From RGIG3701 sp030530205 (GTDB taxonomy: Bacteria; Planctomycetota; Planctomycetia; Pirellulales; Thermoguttaceae): a stretch of 64,000 nucleotides of DNA. The DNA is taken from the NCBI GenBank assembly GCA_030530205.1, contig JAUMVK010000010.1, positions 1 through 64,000 on the forward strand. The letters run 5' to 3'. This document shows, in pieces, positions 19,937 through 32,000 of the stretch (positions are counted from its first letter, which is position 1; each line of letters begins with the position of its first letter). Under the pieces are notes generated by a model that had not been told where the DNA came from, ran no database searches, and worked only from the letters and a program-made list of their open reading frames with translations. The position numbers were made by a program, and so were the translations under genes.

Positions 19937-20833
19937 TTAATCCTTGAATCCGCACTTCCTTAAAATGTGGCTCATGATGAACCGTCCCACGTCGATCCCG
20001 GTTGCATCGTAGAGATTTTTGAAGTGTGCGTTCGTGTTCACCTCGCACAAAACCGGACCGTCGGGGCCGAACAAAAGGTCCACGCCCGCAAAATCGGCCC
20101 GTAGGATCTTGCAGACGCGGACGGCCAGTTTCTTTTGCTCCGAGGTCACTTTCCAGGGGATCATCTTCCCGCCGTTCGTCACGTTTGCGCGGAAATCGCC
20201 TTCCTTGGCCGTTCGCACGACCGCGGCGACGACCTTCCCGCCAACCACGTGGAGGCGTACATCGGCGGGCCGGCCGTTCCATTCCGAGCGCACAAACTCC
20301 TGAAACTGCATGGGGCGTGTGCCAATTTCACGGACGATTTTTTCCAGACTTTCAGGATTTTCAGCGAGATGGACCTGAAACCCAAACGAACCATAGGCTT
20401 CCTTGACGACAAGCGGAAAACCGAGCCTTTGCCCGACTTCAGAGAGAAAATCCAGGTTGGGGTACTGGTCGGGCCGAAATGTCTTGGGGGCAAGAATCGT
20501 ACGTGGTTGGGGAATTCCATGCCCTGCAAGCTCCAGCGCGGTCAGGTTTTTCGAGTCGCATACTTCGATCGCGTGCGAACTGTTGAAAACGCGAAGTCCC
20601 TGGCTTTCCAGATGGCGGCAAAGGGCCAAATCTTTGTCCCAGAACAGAACAAATTCGGGCTTGGGACCGAAAAAATGCCTGCCCGGTTCGACCAGAAGGT
20701 CCACGTTTGTTTTGATCTCCAGGTTAATATTGAGGTCCCGGCCGGATTGGACCAGCATCTCGTAAAACGTTTCAAACTTTTCCGCATGCACGAAATGATT
20801 GACGACGAGCCAGGCGTGTTTCCTGTTTTTCAT
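19937..20833 (-). CDS. RimK-like ATP-grasp protein A
   Basis: A 298-residue ATP-grasp ligase with the canonical pattern: F-P-L-V-V-K-E-A-Y-G-S-F-G-F (residues ~138-151), F-Q-E-F-V near 181, D-V-R-L-H-V-V-G-G-K-V-V-A-A-V, and the metal-binding G-V-D-L-L-F...L-C-E-V-N-T-N near the end. RimK relatives add glutamate to proteins or peptides, but many family members have other substrates. The substrate here cannot be read from sequence. It starts 9 bp after the TraB/GumN gene, whose stop lies in a perfect 12-bp palindrome (20835-20846), and precedes the second ATP-grasp gene by 12 bp. Confidence 0.85.
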   Translation of the reverse strand: MKNRKHAWLVVNHFVHAEKFETFYEMLVQSGRDLNINLEIKTNVDLLVEPGRHFFGPKPEFVLFWDKDLALCRHLESQGLRVFNSSHAIEVCDSKNLTALELAGHGIPQPRTILAPKTFRPDQYPNLDFLSEVGQRLGFPLVVKEAYGSFGFQVHLAENPESLEKIVREIGTRPMQFQEFVRSEWNGRPADVRLHVVGGKVVAAVVRTAKEGDFRANVTNGGKMIPWKVTSEQKKLAVRVCKILRADFAGVDLLFGPDGPVLCEVNTNAHFKNLYDATGIDVGRFIMSHILRKCGFKD

Positions 20834-20842
20834 TTTGAGCGC

Positions 20843-21709
20843 TCAATCCAGTTTCCAGCATGGGACCCATTCGATTCCTTCTGCCTTCATGCCAAAATCA
20901 TCCTGAAGTTTTTGAGCCAGGTCAGGCAGATGTGCGGCACCGTAGAAGATCGCAACGTTTTTCTTTCCCTGATTCAACTGCTCACGCAGGACCTTTAGGG
21001 CTTTGTCGTTTCGGTCCTGGACGAGTGATGAACCGTTTTTCCCCTCCACCGGTACGATCGTGGATCGAATGTCGGCCATATTTTCAGCGCTCAGCCGGCG
21101 CAATGCTCTGGATTTATTTGGAGAAACCAGAAATTCCAGATAATACTGCAATTCTTCCCTGGACGTTTCGGATCTTTGGGCGCTTCCGTAACCTATGGAT
21201 CGTACATACCAGACAAGAAGACCATCCCCACGTTTTTTCATTGCGGCCTTGAATTCGGTCTCTGTCATGTCGGCGTGGATAAAATTTTCGGCGTGGTAAT
21301 CAATCGAGCCAATCTGGAACTTCAGCCCCATCATCTTGGCCGAGAGTCTCTGAATGGTACCGACGATCCCTTTGCTTTCCTGCGCGCTGGAAGGCCTCGG
21401 GTCACCATTACCGACCATTTCGAAAAGGACAGCGTCAAAATGGGTAAACTTTTCATTCAAGGTTCGGTAATACCGCGCCTCGCCGATATGAATCGCCCCG
21501 ACGAGGGTCACGCGCTGGGAGCCATCCGGTGAAACGAACGTTACGAGTGATGTGTCGAATGACTTAAGTGATCCATCTTCTGACCTTACCAGCCTGGTGA
21601 ACGGATTCTCAGGCAGGGTAAATTCCTCTGATTTGACACCTTTCAGACCTGAAAGCAAAAAAAGGAGAACCAAAAGAAAATGGAAACGTACATTTAAAAT
21701 TGGAGTCAT
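20843..21709 (-). CDS. TraB/GumN-family exported protein
   Basis: A 288-residue protein. The ATG at 21709 follows AAAGG and is preferred to a TTG two codons earlier. An N-terminal hydrophobic segment (residues ~8-25) makes a signal peptide or anchor. Family motifs are V-G-A-I-H-I-G (residues ~70-77), E-M-V-G near 95 and Y-G-A-A-H-L-P-D near the end, as in TraB/GumN (ChaN/EreA-like metal-binding) proteins such as the conjugation inhibitor TraB. These are thought to be metalloproteases. It is the first gene of the operon with two ATP-grasp ligases, and is divergent from the TIGR03032 gene. Confidence 0.8.
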   Translation of the reverse strand: MTPILNVRFHFLLVLLFLLSGLKGVKSEEFTLPENPFTRLVRSEDGSLKSFDTSLVTFVSPDGSQRVTLVGAIHIGEARYYRTLNEKFTHFDAVLFEMVGNGDPRPSSAQESKGIVGTIQRLSAKMMGLKFQIGSIDYHAENFIHADMTETEFKAAMKKRGDGLLVWYVRSIGYGSAQRSETSREELQYYLEFLVSPNKSRALRRLSAENMADIRSTIVPVEGKNGSSLVQDRNDKALKVLREQLNQGKKNVAIFYGAAHLPDLAQKLQDDFGMKAEGIEWVPCWKLD

Positions 21710-21732
21710 AGTCAACCTTTAACGATTATCGG

Positions 21733-21748
21733 GATAAAAATTTTTATC
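21733..21748. promoter_or_regulatory. Perfect 16-bp palindrome in TraB-ATP-grasp leader
   Basis: The palindrome is GATAAAAATTTTTATC. It lies between a TATAAT box on the minus strand (21760-21765) and the TraB start codon, so it could be an operator or an RNA hairpin. Function unknown. Confidence 0.4.
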
Positions 21749-21759
21749 GTTTTAGAAGG

Positions 21760-21788
21760 ATTATAGCAAAAATTTGGAATCTTGTATA
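21760..21788 (-). promoter_or_regulatory. Candidate promoter of the TraB-ATP-grasp operon
   Basis: On the minus strand, a consensus TATAAT (21760-21765) follows a weaker TATACA hexamer by 17 bp. Confidence 0.45.
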
Positions 21789-21859
21789 GATTGATATTTC
21801 AAAATTTCCGATTATTAGAGAAAGTGCGTCTATAGATTTTTTTAGCACAACAGGAAAAA

Positions 21860-22954
21860 ATGGAACAAACAGAAAGCACCAATCAGACTGAAGGAGCTGC
21901 GGTACAGACTCAGATTCTGTGTGAAGCAGATGACGGGTTCAAGAGTTGGATATCAAATTACGGGGGCAGTCTCGTTTTTGCGACACGCCGTTCCGGCAAG
22001 CTCTGTTTTTTGGGTTGGGATGGTCAGATGGTGACCCTTTTGATGCGTCAGATGAACCTTCCCACAGGGCTTGAGGTCCTTCGTGGTCAAATTTTGGTTT
22101 CGACCCGGTACGAGATTTCGCTTTTCGGTGACGCGCCGCTTTTGGCGTACGAATATGACCCTAAAAAACCAAGCGAATACGACGCGTGCTACCTGCCTCG
22201 GGCCAACTGGATCATTGGTGATTTGGGTGCCGGAGATATTTTCCACGATCGGGAGGGTATCCTTTTCGTGAATACGCGCTTTTCGTGCATTTCACGACCG
22301 AGTTTTAAGTACCATTTTGAGACATTTTGGAAGCCGAAATTTGTTACAGAAATCGTTCCGGAAGATCGCTGCCACTTGAGCGGTGCCACTTCTGTAAACG
22401 GTCGCCTGGCGTATGTAACTGCTTTTTCCACTTCCAATGAGGCTTTCGGCTGGCGTGCGAACCCCTATGAAAGTGGTGTCCTGATAGATGCCCGAACGAA
22501 CGAAATCCTCCTTGAAGGGCTTCGGATGCCTCGTTCACCCCGTTGGTATAAGGAATGTCTGTGGTTCCTGAACTCGGGAGCAGGCGAGCTTTGTGTGATG
22601 AACCCGGAAACTCGCGAGACGAAAACCGTCTGCCATCTCCCTGGTTTTACACATGGCTTGACTTTTTGGGGAAATTATGCTATAGTAGGTATATCAAGAG
22701 TCCGAAAACCGGAAAATTTTGACAAAATTTCGATTCGGAAACTGAACAATACGACCTATTGCGGCGTATGTATAGTGAATATACTTACGGGTCGCACAGA
22801 AGGAATGTTTATTTTTGAACAGGGCTGCGATGAGATTACCGACCTGGCCCTCCTCCCCGAAGTACATCGTGGGATGATCCTTACTACAGATCGTTCTGAT
22901 TGCTTCGATGCTTTAACCACAGAAAAATACTCCTGGTGGATTCGCCCGGAGTGA
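21860..22954 (+). CDS. TIGR03032 family protein (DUF4915)
   Basis: A cytoplasmic protein of 364 residues with no signal peptide. It has the conserved segments of this uncharacterised family, including G-L-R-M-P-R-S-P-R-W-Y and L-W-F-L-N-S-G-A-G-E-L near residues 215-245, then L-P-G-F-T-H-G-L-T-F-W-G-N-Y-A-I-V-G-I-S-R-V-R at about 263-285. The repetitive short strands suggest a beta-propeller-like fold. TIGR03032 genes are known in planctomycetes and cyanobacteria; their function is not established. The giant surface-protein gene begins about 130 bp downstream on the same strand, so the two may be co-regulated. The start is preceded by AGGAAA. Confidence 0.8.
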   Translation: MEQTESTNQTEGAAVQTQILCEADDGFKSWISNYGGSLVFATRRSGKLCFLGWDGQMVTLLMRQMNLPTGLEVLRGQILVSTRYEISLFGDAPLLAYEYDPKKPSEYDACYLPRANWIIGDLGAGDIFHDREGILFVNTRFSCISRPSFKYHFETFWKPKFVTEIVPEDRCHLSGATSVNGRLAYVTAFSTSNEAFGWRANPYESGVLIDARTNEILLEGLRMPRSPRWYKECLWFLNSGAGELCVMNPETRETKTVCHLPGFTHGLTFWGNYAIVGISRVRKPENFDKISIRKLNNTTYCGVCIVNILTGRTEGMFIFEQGCDEITDLALLPEVHRGMILTTDRSDCFDALTTEKYSWWIRPE

Positions 22955-23023
22955 GACAATACATTGTAACTTAACGCGGGAACGGCAGTTTCCGCCCATA
23001 ACCGTACTAAATTTTAAGTGAAT

Positions 23024-23053
23024 CGAACGTTCACCGTATGGGTGGTGTACGTT
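23024..23053 (+). promoter_or_regulatory. Hairpin in the leader of the giant-protein gene
   Basis: GAACGTTCACC (23024-23034) pairs imperfectly with GGTGGTGTACGTTC (23040-23053). It lies 30 bp before the start codon of the giant gene, between that gene and the TIGR03032 gene. Its role is unknown. Confidence 0.4.
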
Positions 23054-23083
23054 CTTTTGACAATTAACTACAAGGAGAGCGAG

Positions 23084-26000
23084 ATGTCGATCCTGAACCT
23101 TTCGTCGCTGGGTAAAATTTTCAATACTTCTTCAAAGAAGGGAAGTGGCAAAAAGTCCATTTCCGAAAAGATGAACCGCAAGCTGGCACTTGACTCACTG
23201 GAGGCCCGTGTTCTTCTGTCGGTGACCCCGAATAACGCTTCGGAGCTCTTGGTCAATACGGAATACAGCACTAACCAGTCGACCTATACCAACGGTAACG
23301 CGATCTCGGTGGACGACGATGGTGATTACGTTGTAACCTGGACTCGTGGGGATAACATCTATAAAGATACGACCTATGGAAATGTTGGTTGGTTTACTCA
23401 GGATGACGAGCTGGTTTTCTTCACCGACCGAAACTTCATCGATGGCAATTATACCGACGATTTGGGGCAAACCCATGATATAGAACTGGTTCCCTACGAA
23501 GACCCATACGCGACAGTAACGCCGGAAGTTTATTATGTTGACCAGGACGGCAACGAAGGCTGGACGGATGATGAAGGTTTCCACGCCTATACCGCGCAAG
23601 AGGCTGCCTTCCGTAAATACACGATTTACGTTTATGAAGTCGATGGAACGCAATACCGCGATAATGTGGTTTATCGGGACAGTGACCGTTTCTACTACAA
23701 TGTTCGGGTCGGGCAATACTATGCCACGGGCGAAACGACTGCTGACGGTGAACGTGAAATCATTAAAGAAGTCACACTCACCCGCAAAACTAGGATTCCG
23801 GCTTCCGCGCAGCTTGTGGACTATAACGTTTACGGTCGTTACTTCACCGACGAGGTTCAGCGTTTTACCATCGACACTTCCGGGCTGGGTAAAAGTACTG
23901 GCGCCAACGATGGCGAGATGCTTTATAAGGCCGAGCTGCAGGTTGGAGAGTGGTACGAACAGTCGATCACATTCTCCACATGCTACAATAATGAAGATCC
24001 TTTCAACACCAGTTATGACCTCACGTACACCTATCCGTCAGGTGAGGCGAAAACTGCGACTTTTGACTTTGCCGAATTATCAGAACAGGGCAAAGACAAC
24101 GCTCTGGTAAACGCCAAAAACATTCAGGCGTCGCTGGAAGGTATTTTCGGCGAAGGAAATGTCCTAGTCACGCCCGAAACGACACTGAAATATAATATCA
24201 AATTCAAAATCGAAAACCCGGCGGAAGGGTCGTCTGTTCCGGAATATCAAACTGCCTTCCAGATTGCCTGCACGGATCAGGATTCGGGCTTCGGCGCCTC
24301 GGTGGAACTTGGGAATATGCCAAATGCGTACCAGTTCTACTTCGAATACGTGAAGGTTTACAACAGCAGAGGCGTGTGGACTGGCGAATACCAGAAAGAA
24401 CTGGACGAAGAAGGCAACTGGACCGGTCGCTATGTCGTGGATGGCAGCGCAACTGCCGCGGAGATCGCAACGGCTTTTGAGCGTGGTGAGTATGCTACAT
24501 CTCAAAAATATATGCCGGTTTCCGTAGTATCTGCGCCTGTAATGGGAATGATAAGCGGCTCTTTCCAGAATTACACAGTCAATGTTGTCCCTGTGTACGG
24601 TCTGGACACCAACAAAGATCTGGTCGGTTTCGACATTACATTCGTAAACGGTTCCGGCAAGCAGAACATCCCGGAAATCAAGATCAACCGGATTTACACG
24701 ATTTCCGAAGAGTACTTCCCTGAAAACAGGAAAGATGATGTTACGGATGGCTGGAACATGGAAAACACCATGAGCAAGGCTTACCGCGACGAAATGGCGA
24801 AAATCGAGAAGGTCAGAAAATTCAAGGAAGAGGCTGAAGATATTCTCGATGAGGCGCAAGACAGGATCACTCAGGTCAACACTTACGAAGATGCCTATGC
24901 GGAATCGGTTGACAAGATTGCCGAGGTCCAGGACTTCGAAGCGAAAGTGGATAAAGTCAACCAGGTTAGAGACGTTGAAAAACAGATCGAGCTGGTTACC
25001 GAAATCGAGGACGAAATCGCACTTCTCGACAGCGAACTGGAAATCATCGCGTCTGTTCAGAATCTTGAAGATAACGCGGATCTGATCGACTCCATTACCA
25101 CCATCGAGCAAAACGCTGCAGACGCTCAGAACGCGTATAACCTTTTCAAGCCGGAAGCTCTCGCGGGAATAGCCGATTTTGAAAATTTCGGCACCGCGGT
25201 GGAATCCATTCCGGCTGACCAACTGGAAGAAGTTTCCAAAGATGACAACAAAACGGTGAATAAAGTCATTGACCAGAACATTTATATCACCACATATAAA
25301 GATACCAGTATTTTCTACGAAAACAGGGATACTGGCTACACGTATCTGGATAATGTTCCCGCAAACACCAAGGTTTACAATGCAACCGGTGAGAACGTAA
25401 GCAAGTCGTATATTTTCTATACGAATACAAACGTTCAGGTTTACACCGATAACGTCAGGAACGAGAAAATCACCATCGACAACGCCCAGAACGCCTCGAC
25501 TTATGAGGATCTGGCGGCCAAGACGACCTTTAAGTTTGACGCTGATGATAGTTCCTGGGTTTATACGGAACAACTAAGCAATACTTCGATCAGTGAATCA
25601 GCGGGCGAGAAGGTTTACAAGTCTGATCAAGCCACGGTATCGATAACGGATGTTGCCGGCAGTCGCAGGTACGACTTCGGTGATTTCGCGATTATTGCGA
25701 CCATTGCAGGCAATGTTGAGACATACGAGATTGAAGGTGAAGGGATTACCCTTACGATCACGAACAAGGGAACCGATGCCGAGCAGAAAACCTATACGGA
25801 CGCCAATACCGGGGTTGAGATCGAAGTTGAATCCGATGGAACGACCAAAACCTATACCGATACTGTCAACAATCTGACGGTTACCGACAATGGAAACAGA
25901 ACGTACACTCTCGAAGACGGTACGGCTGTTCTCACGTTCAACCGCAATACGGACACGGGTTCCTACACGGACGAGGACCGCGGTCTGAACTTCTCCATTA

Positions 26001-29000
26001 CGGAGAAAACCATCGCCGGAGGCCAGACCGAAAGAACCTTCCGAAATCTGGACGACAAAATCTCCATTTCTACGGTTGAAGTGGAAGCCGGGGATCCCAA
26101 GGTCTTTACCATCAAGAAAGACAACATCACGTTCACCGTTATTACGGATACGACCAGCCGGTTTGAGTACACCGCGGAAAACGAGGAAGACAGCTTCTCC
26201 GTTGATATTGAGGATTTCGGCTGGTACAAGATGTACACGTTCGACAATGGTGATATAATTAACGTTGAAGATCACGAAGACGATACACTTTATGAGAATC
26301 CTTACGGCATCGATTTCACGGTAGATAAAGCGACTGGTGAGATCGTTTACGAAGACACTCTCCAGGGAATCACGTTCACCATTACCCAGATGGAGAACGC
26401 CAAAATCTACCACGAAGACGGAAGTCCTTTGACGTTTATCGTCTCGCAGGACCCGAAAAGCACGACTTATCGTGTTGCGGGCGAAAATGTTGCCATTACC
26501 GTCGAAAAAGGTTCTGACTCTAAAATTTATACGGACACTTTCGCTTCGGTTCGTGTTACCCACAACGATGACGGGTCCACGACCTACGATTTCCTTGATG
26601 GAAATACGACCATTTACTCAATTATTGTATCCGGGTATCCAGGAAACGAGATTTATACCGTTCAACGGGGTACTGAACAGATCACTTTCGAGAGCGAGAA
26701 CCTCAGTGTTTACGAGGAACTCAGCGGTAACGAGGTTGTCTCTCAGGTCATCATTGATGAAGACGGTGATGTTACGACCTATTACGACCAGATGGAAAAT
26801 GGCGTCGGTCAGTATATCACGGTCACGATCGATGAAGGAACTGGTATCACGACTTACTGGGATGCCCTGAACGGTGTTGAAATTGAAGATGACCCCAATG
26901 CCGGAACGCTGACTTACACTGGAAACGGCACGACAATTACGGTCGATACAGATGAACAGTCCACGACTTATCGTACGGGGATCCGTGAGTATGTGATCAA
27001 TGAGAAAAACGGCGAACACTCGATTGCCGACGTTGTTACTCTGAAAGAGTCCTCTGAGGAATTCCGTATCAACCCGACTTCGGACGAGGTATTCAACCGC
27101 AAGTCCAAGATCCTCCGTAACACGGATCAGTACGAATCTGCCGTGGCGCTGGACGACAACGGCGACTTTGGTTTCTCCTGGACAAGTGAAACTCTCGGAA
27201 CCACCATCAAAGGCAGTTTCACGGATGTTTACACGAGACTGTACTCCGCGTCGATGATCAATGCCTATAACGCGGCTACGAAGTCGTATGTACAAATCAA
27301 TGATGGCAAAGCCTACAAGCCCACAACCGGCGCGATGATGGTCAACTCGAAGACCTCCAACCCCCAGCAGTCCAGCAGTATCGCGATGGACGATGCCGGG
27401 AATGTCTTCGTTGTTTGGGCGGAAACGGCTCAGACGCTCTCCTTCGAAAACGGAATTTATATGTCCGCGCTGGATTGGAAGGGGAACCGGATCGATCTGA
27501 GATCACTCGGTCTCACCGACAATGTTACCGCCGATGGTCTTTCCATTCGCGTTGACATGGAACCGGCCGGTCACGCCGTGATGCCGCAGGTTGCCGTTTC
27601 GCCGGACGGGAAAACGGTCGCGGTCGCCTGGAACTGGGTAAACCCCAATCTGCCTGCCGAGGGTGAACTTCGCATGAGCATTTTCACCTATAATACCGAT
27701 GAAAACAAGAATGTCACGCTGAACAGAACTGTCGAGATGTATCAGGTGGACGCGAATATGGCCCGGAATGTGGGTTACAATTCAGGTCTCGATAACAAGC
27801 ACACGCCGTCTTCCACCATCTACTCCTATGACAACAACGCTTCGCTCCAGATCAATAAGGCGGGGCAGATTGGCATCGCGTGGACGGGCGAGGGTGTTGA
27901 CACTCTGGGTATGCTGACGATCGATACCTATTTCTCCCAGTTCACACTGAATAACGGTGGACTTGTGACCCTGCGCAATAAGTACCGTATCAACAGTGCG
28001 TCTCTGGATTCCGCCGGTGCGACTACGTGGTGCTGGAATCATCAGAATCCTACCCTCGCGATCGATGCCGATGGTGACTTCCTCGTCTCCTACGATGGCG
28101 CAGGTAAAGATGTCAGTGAATCCATCTCGGTTAGGGGATTGGTTCTCAATCTTCTCCAGCAGAAGATCAATGAAGAACAGAATGCCGACCTGCTGCCGTA
28201 CATCAACTGGTATTATATGCAGAATTACACATCGTATTCTGACCATGACAATCCCATGAAGCCGTTTGCCTGGGTCGATACGGCCATTCAGGATTTCTGC
28301 GCACGTGCGCTGAAAGGCCAGTTCGAAGATCCGAATGATCCCATGATGATTTGGAATTCCGCCTACGACCAGAATGGCAATCCGGTGAATGGGTATTATG
28401 ACAATGCCCGGACGTACCGTGTTGTTACTGAAAACGGCGATGTCATTGAAGGTTATCGGGTTGCGCAAAGTACTGACTCGAACAGTGTACACGTCGATTT
28501 CAACTACGACGAGGCCGTCAATGTCAACGCTCCGGCCGGGATTCACAAAGTTTACGCCGGTATGAAGGTTCAGGTCCTTCGTGATGGTGAAATTGTGGAG
28601 CTCCAGCGGCTCGCTTCACCGACAGACGATGGAACCATTAAGACATACACAGAATACAGAAACCTCACAGCCGAAGAGGGCGGCCCCGCTGTCGCACGCG
28701 TAAATGGCGCGGACAAACTGGTAGGTGTTCTGGACGAGAACGGCAATGAACTGCTCCTTCCGCAGGTCATTTATCCAAAGACCATTGTGACCAAAACAAA
28801 GGAACCGGGTCAGAATGGCGGGCAGGCAACGGAAGTTGAGACGACCACATACGATTATACTTTCACGGAAGAACTGAACTACAAGAACGCCGTTGACATT
28901 AATGACGGTATCGTTACGGTCCAGGGTTATCGTGCTGCTGGCGCTGTCGTCACCTATACCGTTTTGGAAAAAGGTTTCGAAGTGGAGCGCGTGCGCGTCG

Positions 29001-32000
29001 CAGTCGAATCCGATTCCGACAAGAACTACGGTTACGATTACAGTGACAGAGTAAGCATTCGTGATGCCGTATCTGGCGTTACCTATTGGGGTTATCTGGA
29101 TGAAGATGGTAATCCGGTCCGGGTTCGGGTCGTGAACAGTGACGGCGTAGAGGAAGATCTGCCGCTCGTCGCGAGGTCCTCCGACCGTGCCTTCCGCCCG
29201 AATTATGAATGGAATGATCATGCCTCCGAGGTTATTGGTGTCGATCCGGCTGGGAACGTCCTTTATGGTTATAAAGATGTGAATGGTGATGATGTCACCA
29301 TGACCATCATGTATGTCCATGAAGACGCCGCGGGCAATATGGTCTATGAAGAGGTTACCGGGTTACGTGTCGCAGATCCTGCGGATGAAGGAACCTCTGA
29401 TTCTGAATTTAACCTCCGTGACGCCACGCCTGCTATCAAGGTCGCCACTCAGGAACAGTACGCGCGGTTTTACGCGATCCTGCACTCCGTCCTGGATATG
29501 ACCAAGGGCGAAAACACTGGTGTCCTGTATTCCTCGTTCGACGCCAATCCGATCATTTCTCCGGGTACGATTGCCGAGAACCCGACGGTGTTGACCAGCG
29601 ATTCCATTGTGAATGCGATGCGTGACGGTGAAGACGCCAAGTACTATGTCACTCTGGATCGTACCAGTTTCTTCAGCGAGAATAACAATCAGGGACGTCA
29701 CATCAACGGCCTGACCTACGCGACCAAGTACCTCATGGACGACAATGGGAATCCTGTCTTTGACGCGAATGGTCGGTTGATCGACAAAGAAGCCGTAAAT
29801 CCTGACGAGCTGGAAACATATTCGTTCGATGAAATCGTTCACAGAAAATTGACTATTATCCTGGTTTGCCAGCCGGATAATCTCGACTATGGTGAGCTGG
29901 GTAATTCAGGTCTTTCGCCTGACCAAGTTATGAACATTGAAGTCAATGTGGATCTGCTTGGTGATATGACTGACTGGCGCGGGAATCCAATTGCGGCGGC
30001 ATACACCCGTAACAACCCGTACATTAACGCGGCTGCCATTGCGGCCCGTATTGAGCACGCGGTTGAACAGGCGATCATGGCCAATTATCAGGACGATCTT
30101 CTTTGGACGGAAAATCAGGGCGCATCCCAGGGCTGTGTTTCCGTCAATGTTGTCTCGACCGCGCAGGCTCGTCTGTATGACGATACGGTTTATGATATTT
30201 CCCAGGATAACGATACGTATGAAACGTACTCGGCGGATAAACAGGTCTTTGAGATCCAGTTCACAGGACAATTCCATGACGCGATCGGAATGGTAGGTGT
30301 GACCTATAATTCCACTCCTGATGACCCCTATGTGATTTCCCGGTCCAGTTATATGGTGGACCTGAACCACGCGGAAGGCTGGTACACTCGCTTCAACATC
30401 AACGGTGAACTGAATGAAGACGTGGTCCTCGATCTGAGGAATATCAATACCATCGATGGGAAATACAACGCTTTCGAAGCTGCGCTGCGGACTGCTGCCG
30501 GCAATCCTCAAACGCTGACGTTTGAAAGAGTCAATATGGTTTGTGACAATGCAAACAATGATTACGGCTATGAATACGGTCAGGTATATCAGGTACTTAT
30601 CATTAAAGATACCAGTGTGCTCAATCCGGATGATGAGGCGTTTTCATTCAGTTTGAATACCAGCAACCCCGACGCCAACAATAATAACAACAATAACAAC
30701 AATCAGGATAATCAGGATAATGTGCCGAAATATCCTGACTGGGCTACTCATACGCTCGCGGCTGATATTTATCAGACGTCTCGTGGACGTGACCGCGGCC
30801 CGCAGAGCTTTGCTTATTCCCAGGGCTCTGGCGGTACATCGCAGGCGTTCAGCAGTGTCGGCATGACTCCGGAAGGTGATTTCGCATTTGTGTGGACCCA
30901 GTACAATAAGGATTCCAACGGTATGTTGCGCAGCCAAAGCATCTACACGCGGACCTTTAACGAGATTTACGATACCTATGGGCCGCGTGTTTCGGATGTT
31001 TACTACTCCAACTCGACTGGTCTTCAGAAGATTACGGAAGGCAGTACCGTTCAGGATTTGAGTTCCTCGGATGAAACCAAAGCGCTTATCGTCACCTTCA
31101 CCGAAGACATGATGGACTATCTGAAGATGGATTCCCGGCTGGAAGACTGGGAGAAGGATCGTTGTGAAGCCCACAGCGTTACTAACCTTGCCAACTGGGT
31201 CCTCGTGAAAGATGGTACCATACTCACCAACGCCATTAAGGATATTTATTTCGGCATGAATGCCAGCGCAGACCCATTCATCCAGGATAAAGGCACGATC
31301 ACGGCTCTGTGCGAGAACAAATGGGAAGCGGTCGTTATTCTGAATGATGACGTTGATTTGAGCACGGGCAATTACCAGCTCCAGCTCAATCAGGTCATTC
31401 AGGACGCAAACGGAAGAGACCTCAACAGCGATGGGATCGATATTGAAGGTTCCAACACCACCCTCAACTTCGACATTCTGACCGGCGCTCAGGACGTCGA
31501 AGACGAAACACCAGAACCGGATTATGAAGGCGATCAGGTGCTCGTCGATCTGGACAACACCAGCGACATCTGGTCCCCAACCGCTCTGGCGTCCGACCCG
31601 GAAGGTGATTCTGTGTTGGTCTGGACCTCGAAGGAAACCGGTAAAGAGGGCATTTACGCCAAAGTCAAGTACCTCAAGTGGGATGAGTCGATTAGCGAAA
31701 ATCGTGAAAATGACGCTCTTGATGAAGGTGAAATCGTGATCCAGGTCACCGACGACGCGACGGCATTTGCTGGCAGCGTGGATATGAGCGGCGATGGAAA
31801 CTTCGTCGTCACCTGGACCGCGAACTCGAACGATGGCTACAAAGGCACGTATGTTTACGCGAAGGTCTTTGACCTCAATGGCAATGCAATCACGGACGCT
31901 TTTGTCGTGAGCAAGATGAAAGCCACGTCCAAGTGGAGCCAGGTCGCGGTTTCCGAATCGGGCGATTTCGTGATCACGTGGCAGACGCTTGACAAAACCA

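Noticed and set aside
19139..21709. A graspetide (RiPP) biosynthetic cluster
   Set aside because: No acidic or Thr/Ser-rich core precursor peptide is encoded near the ATP-grasp genes, and one ligase looks to lack the usual metal motif, so I do not call it a RiPP cluster.
23058..23063. A TTGACA box just before the giant gene as its promoter
   Set aside because: It is about 20 bp from the start codon, so its -10 box would fall inside the coding sequence; the real promoter must be further upstream.
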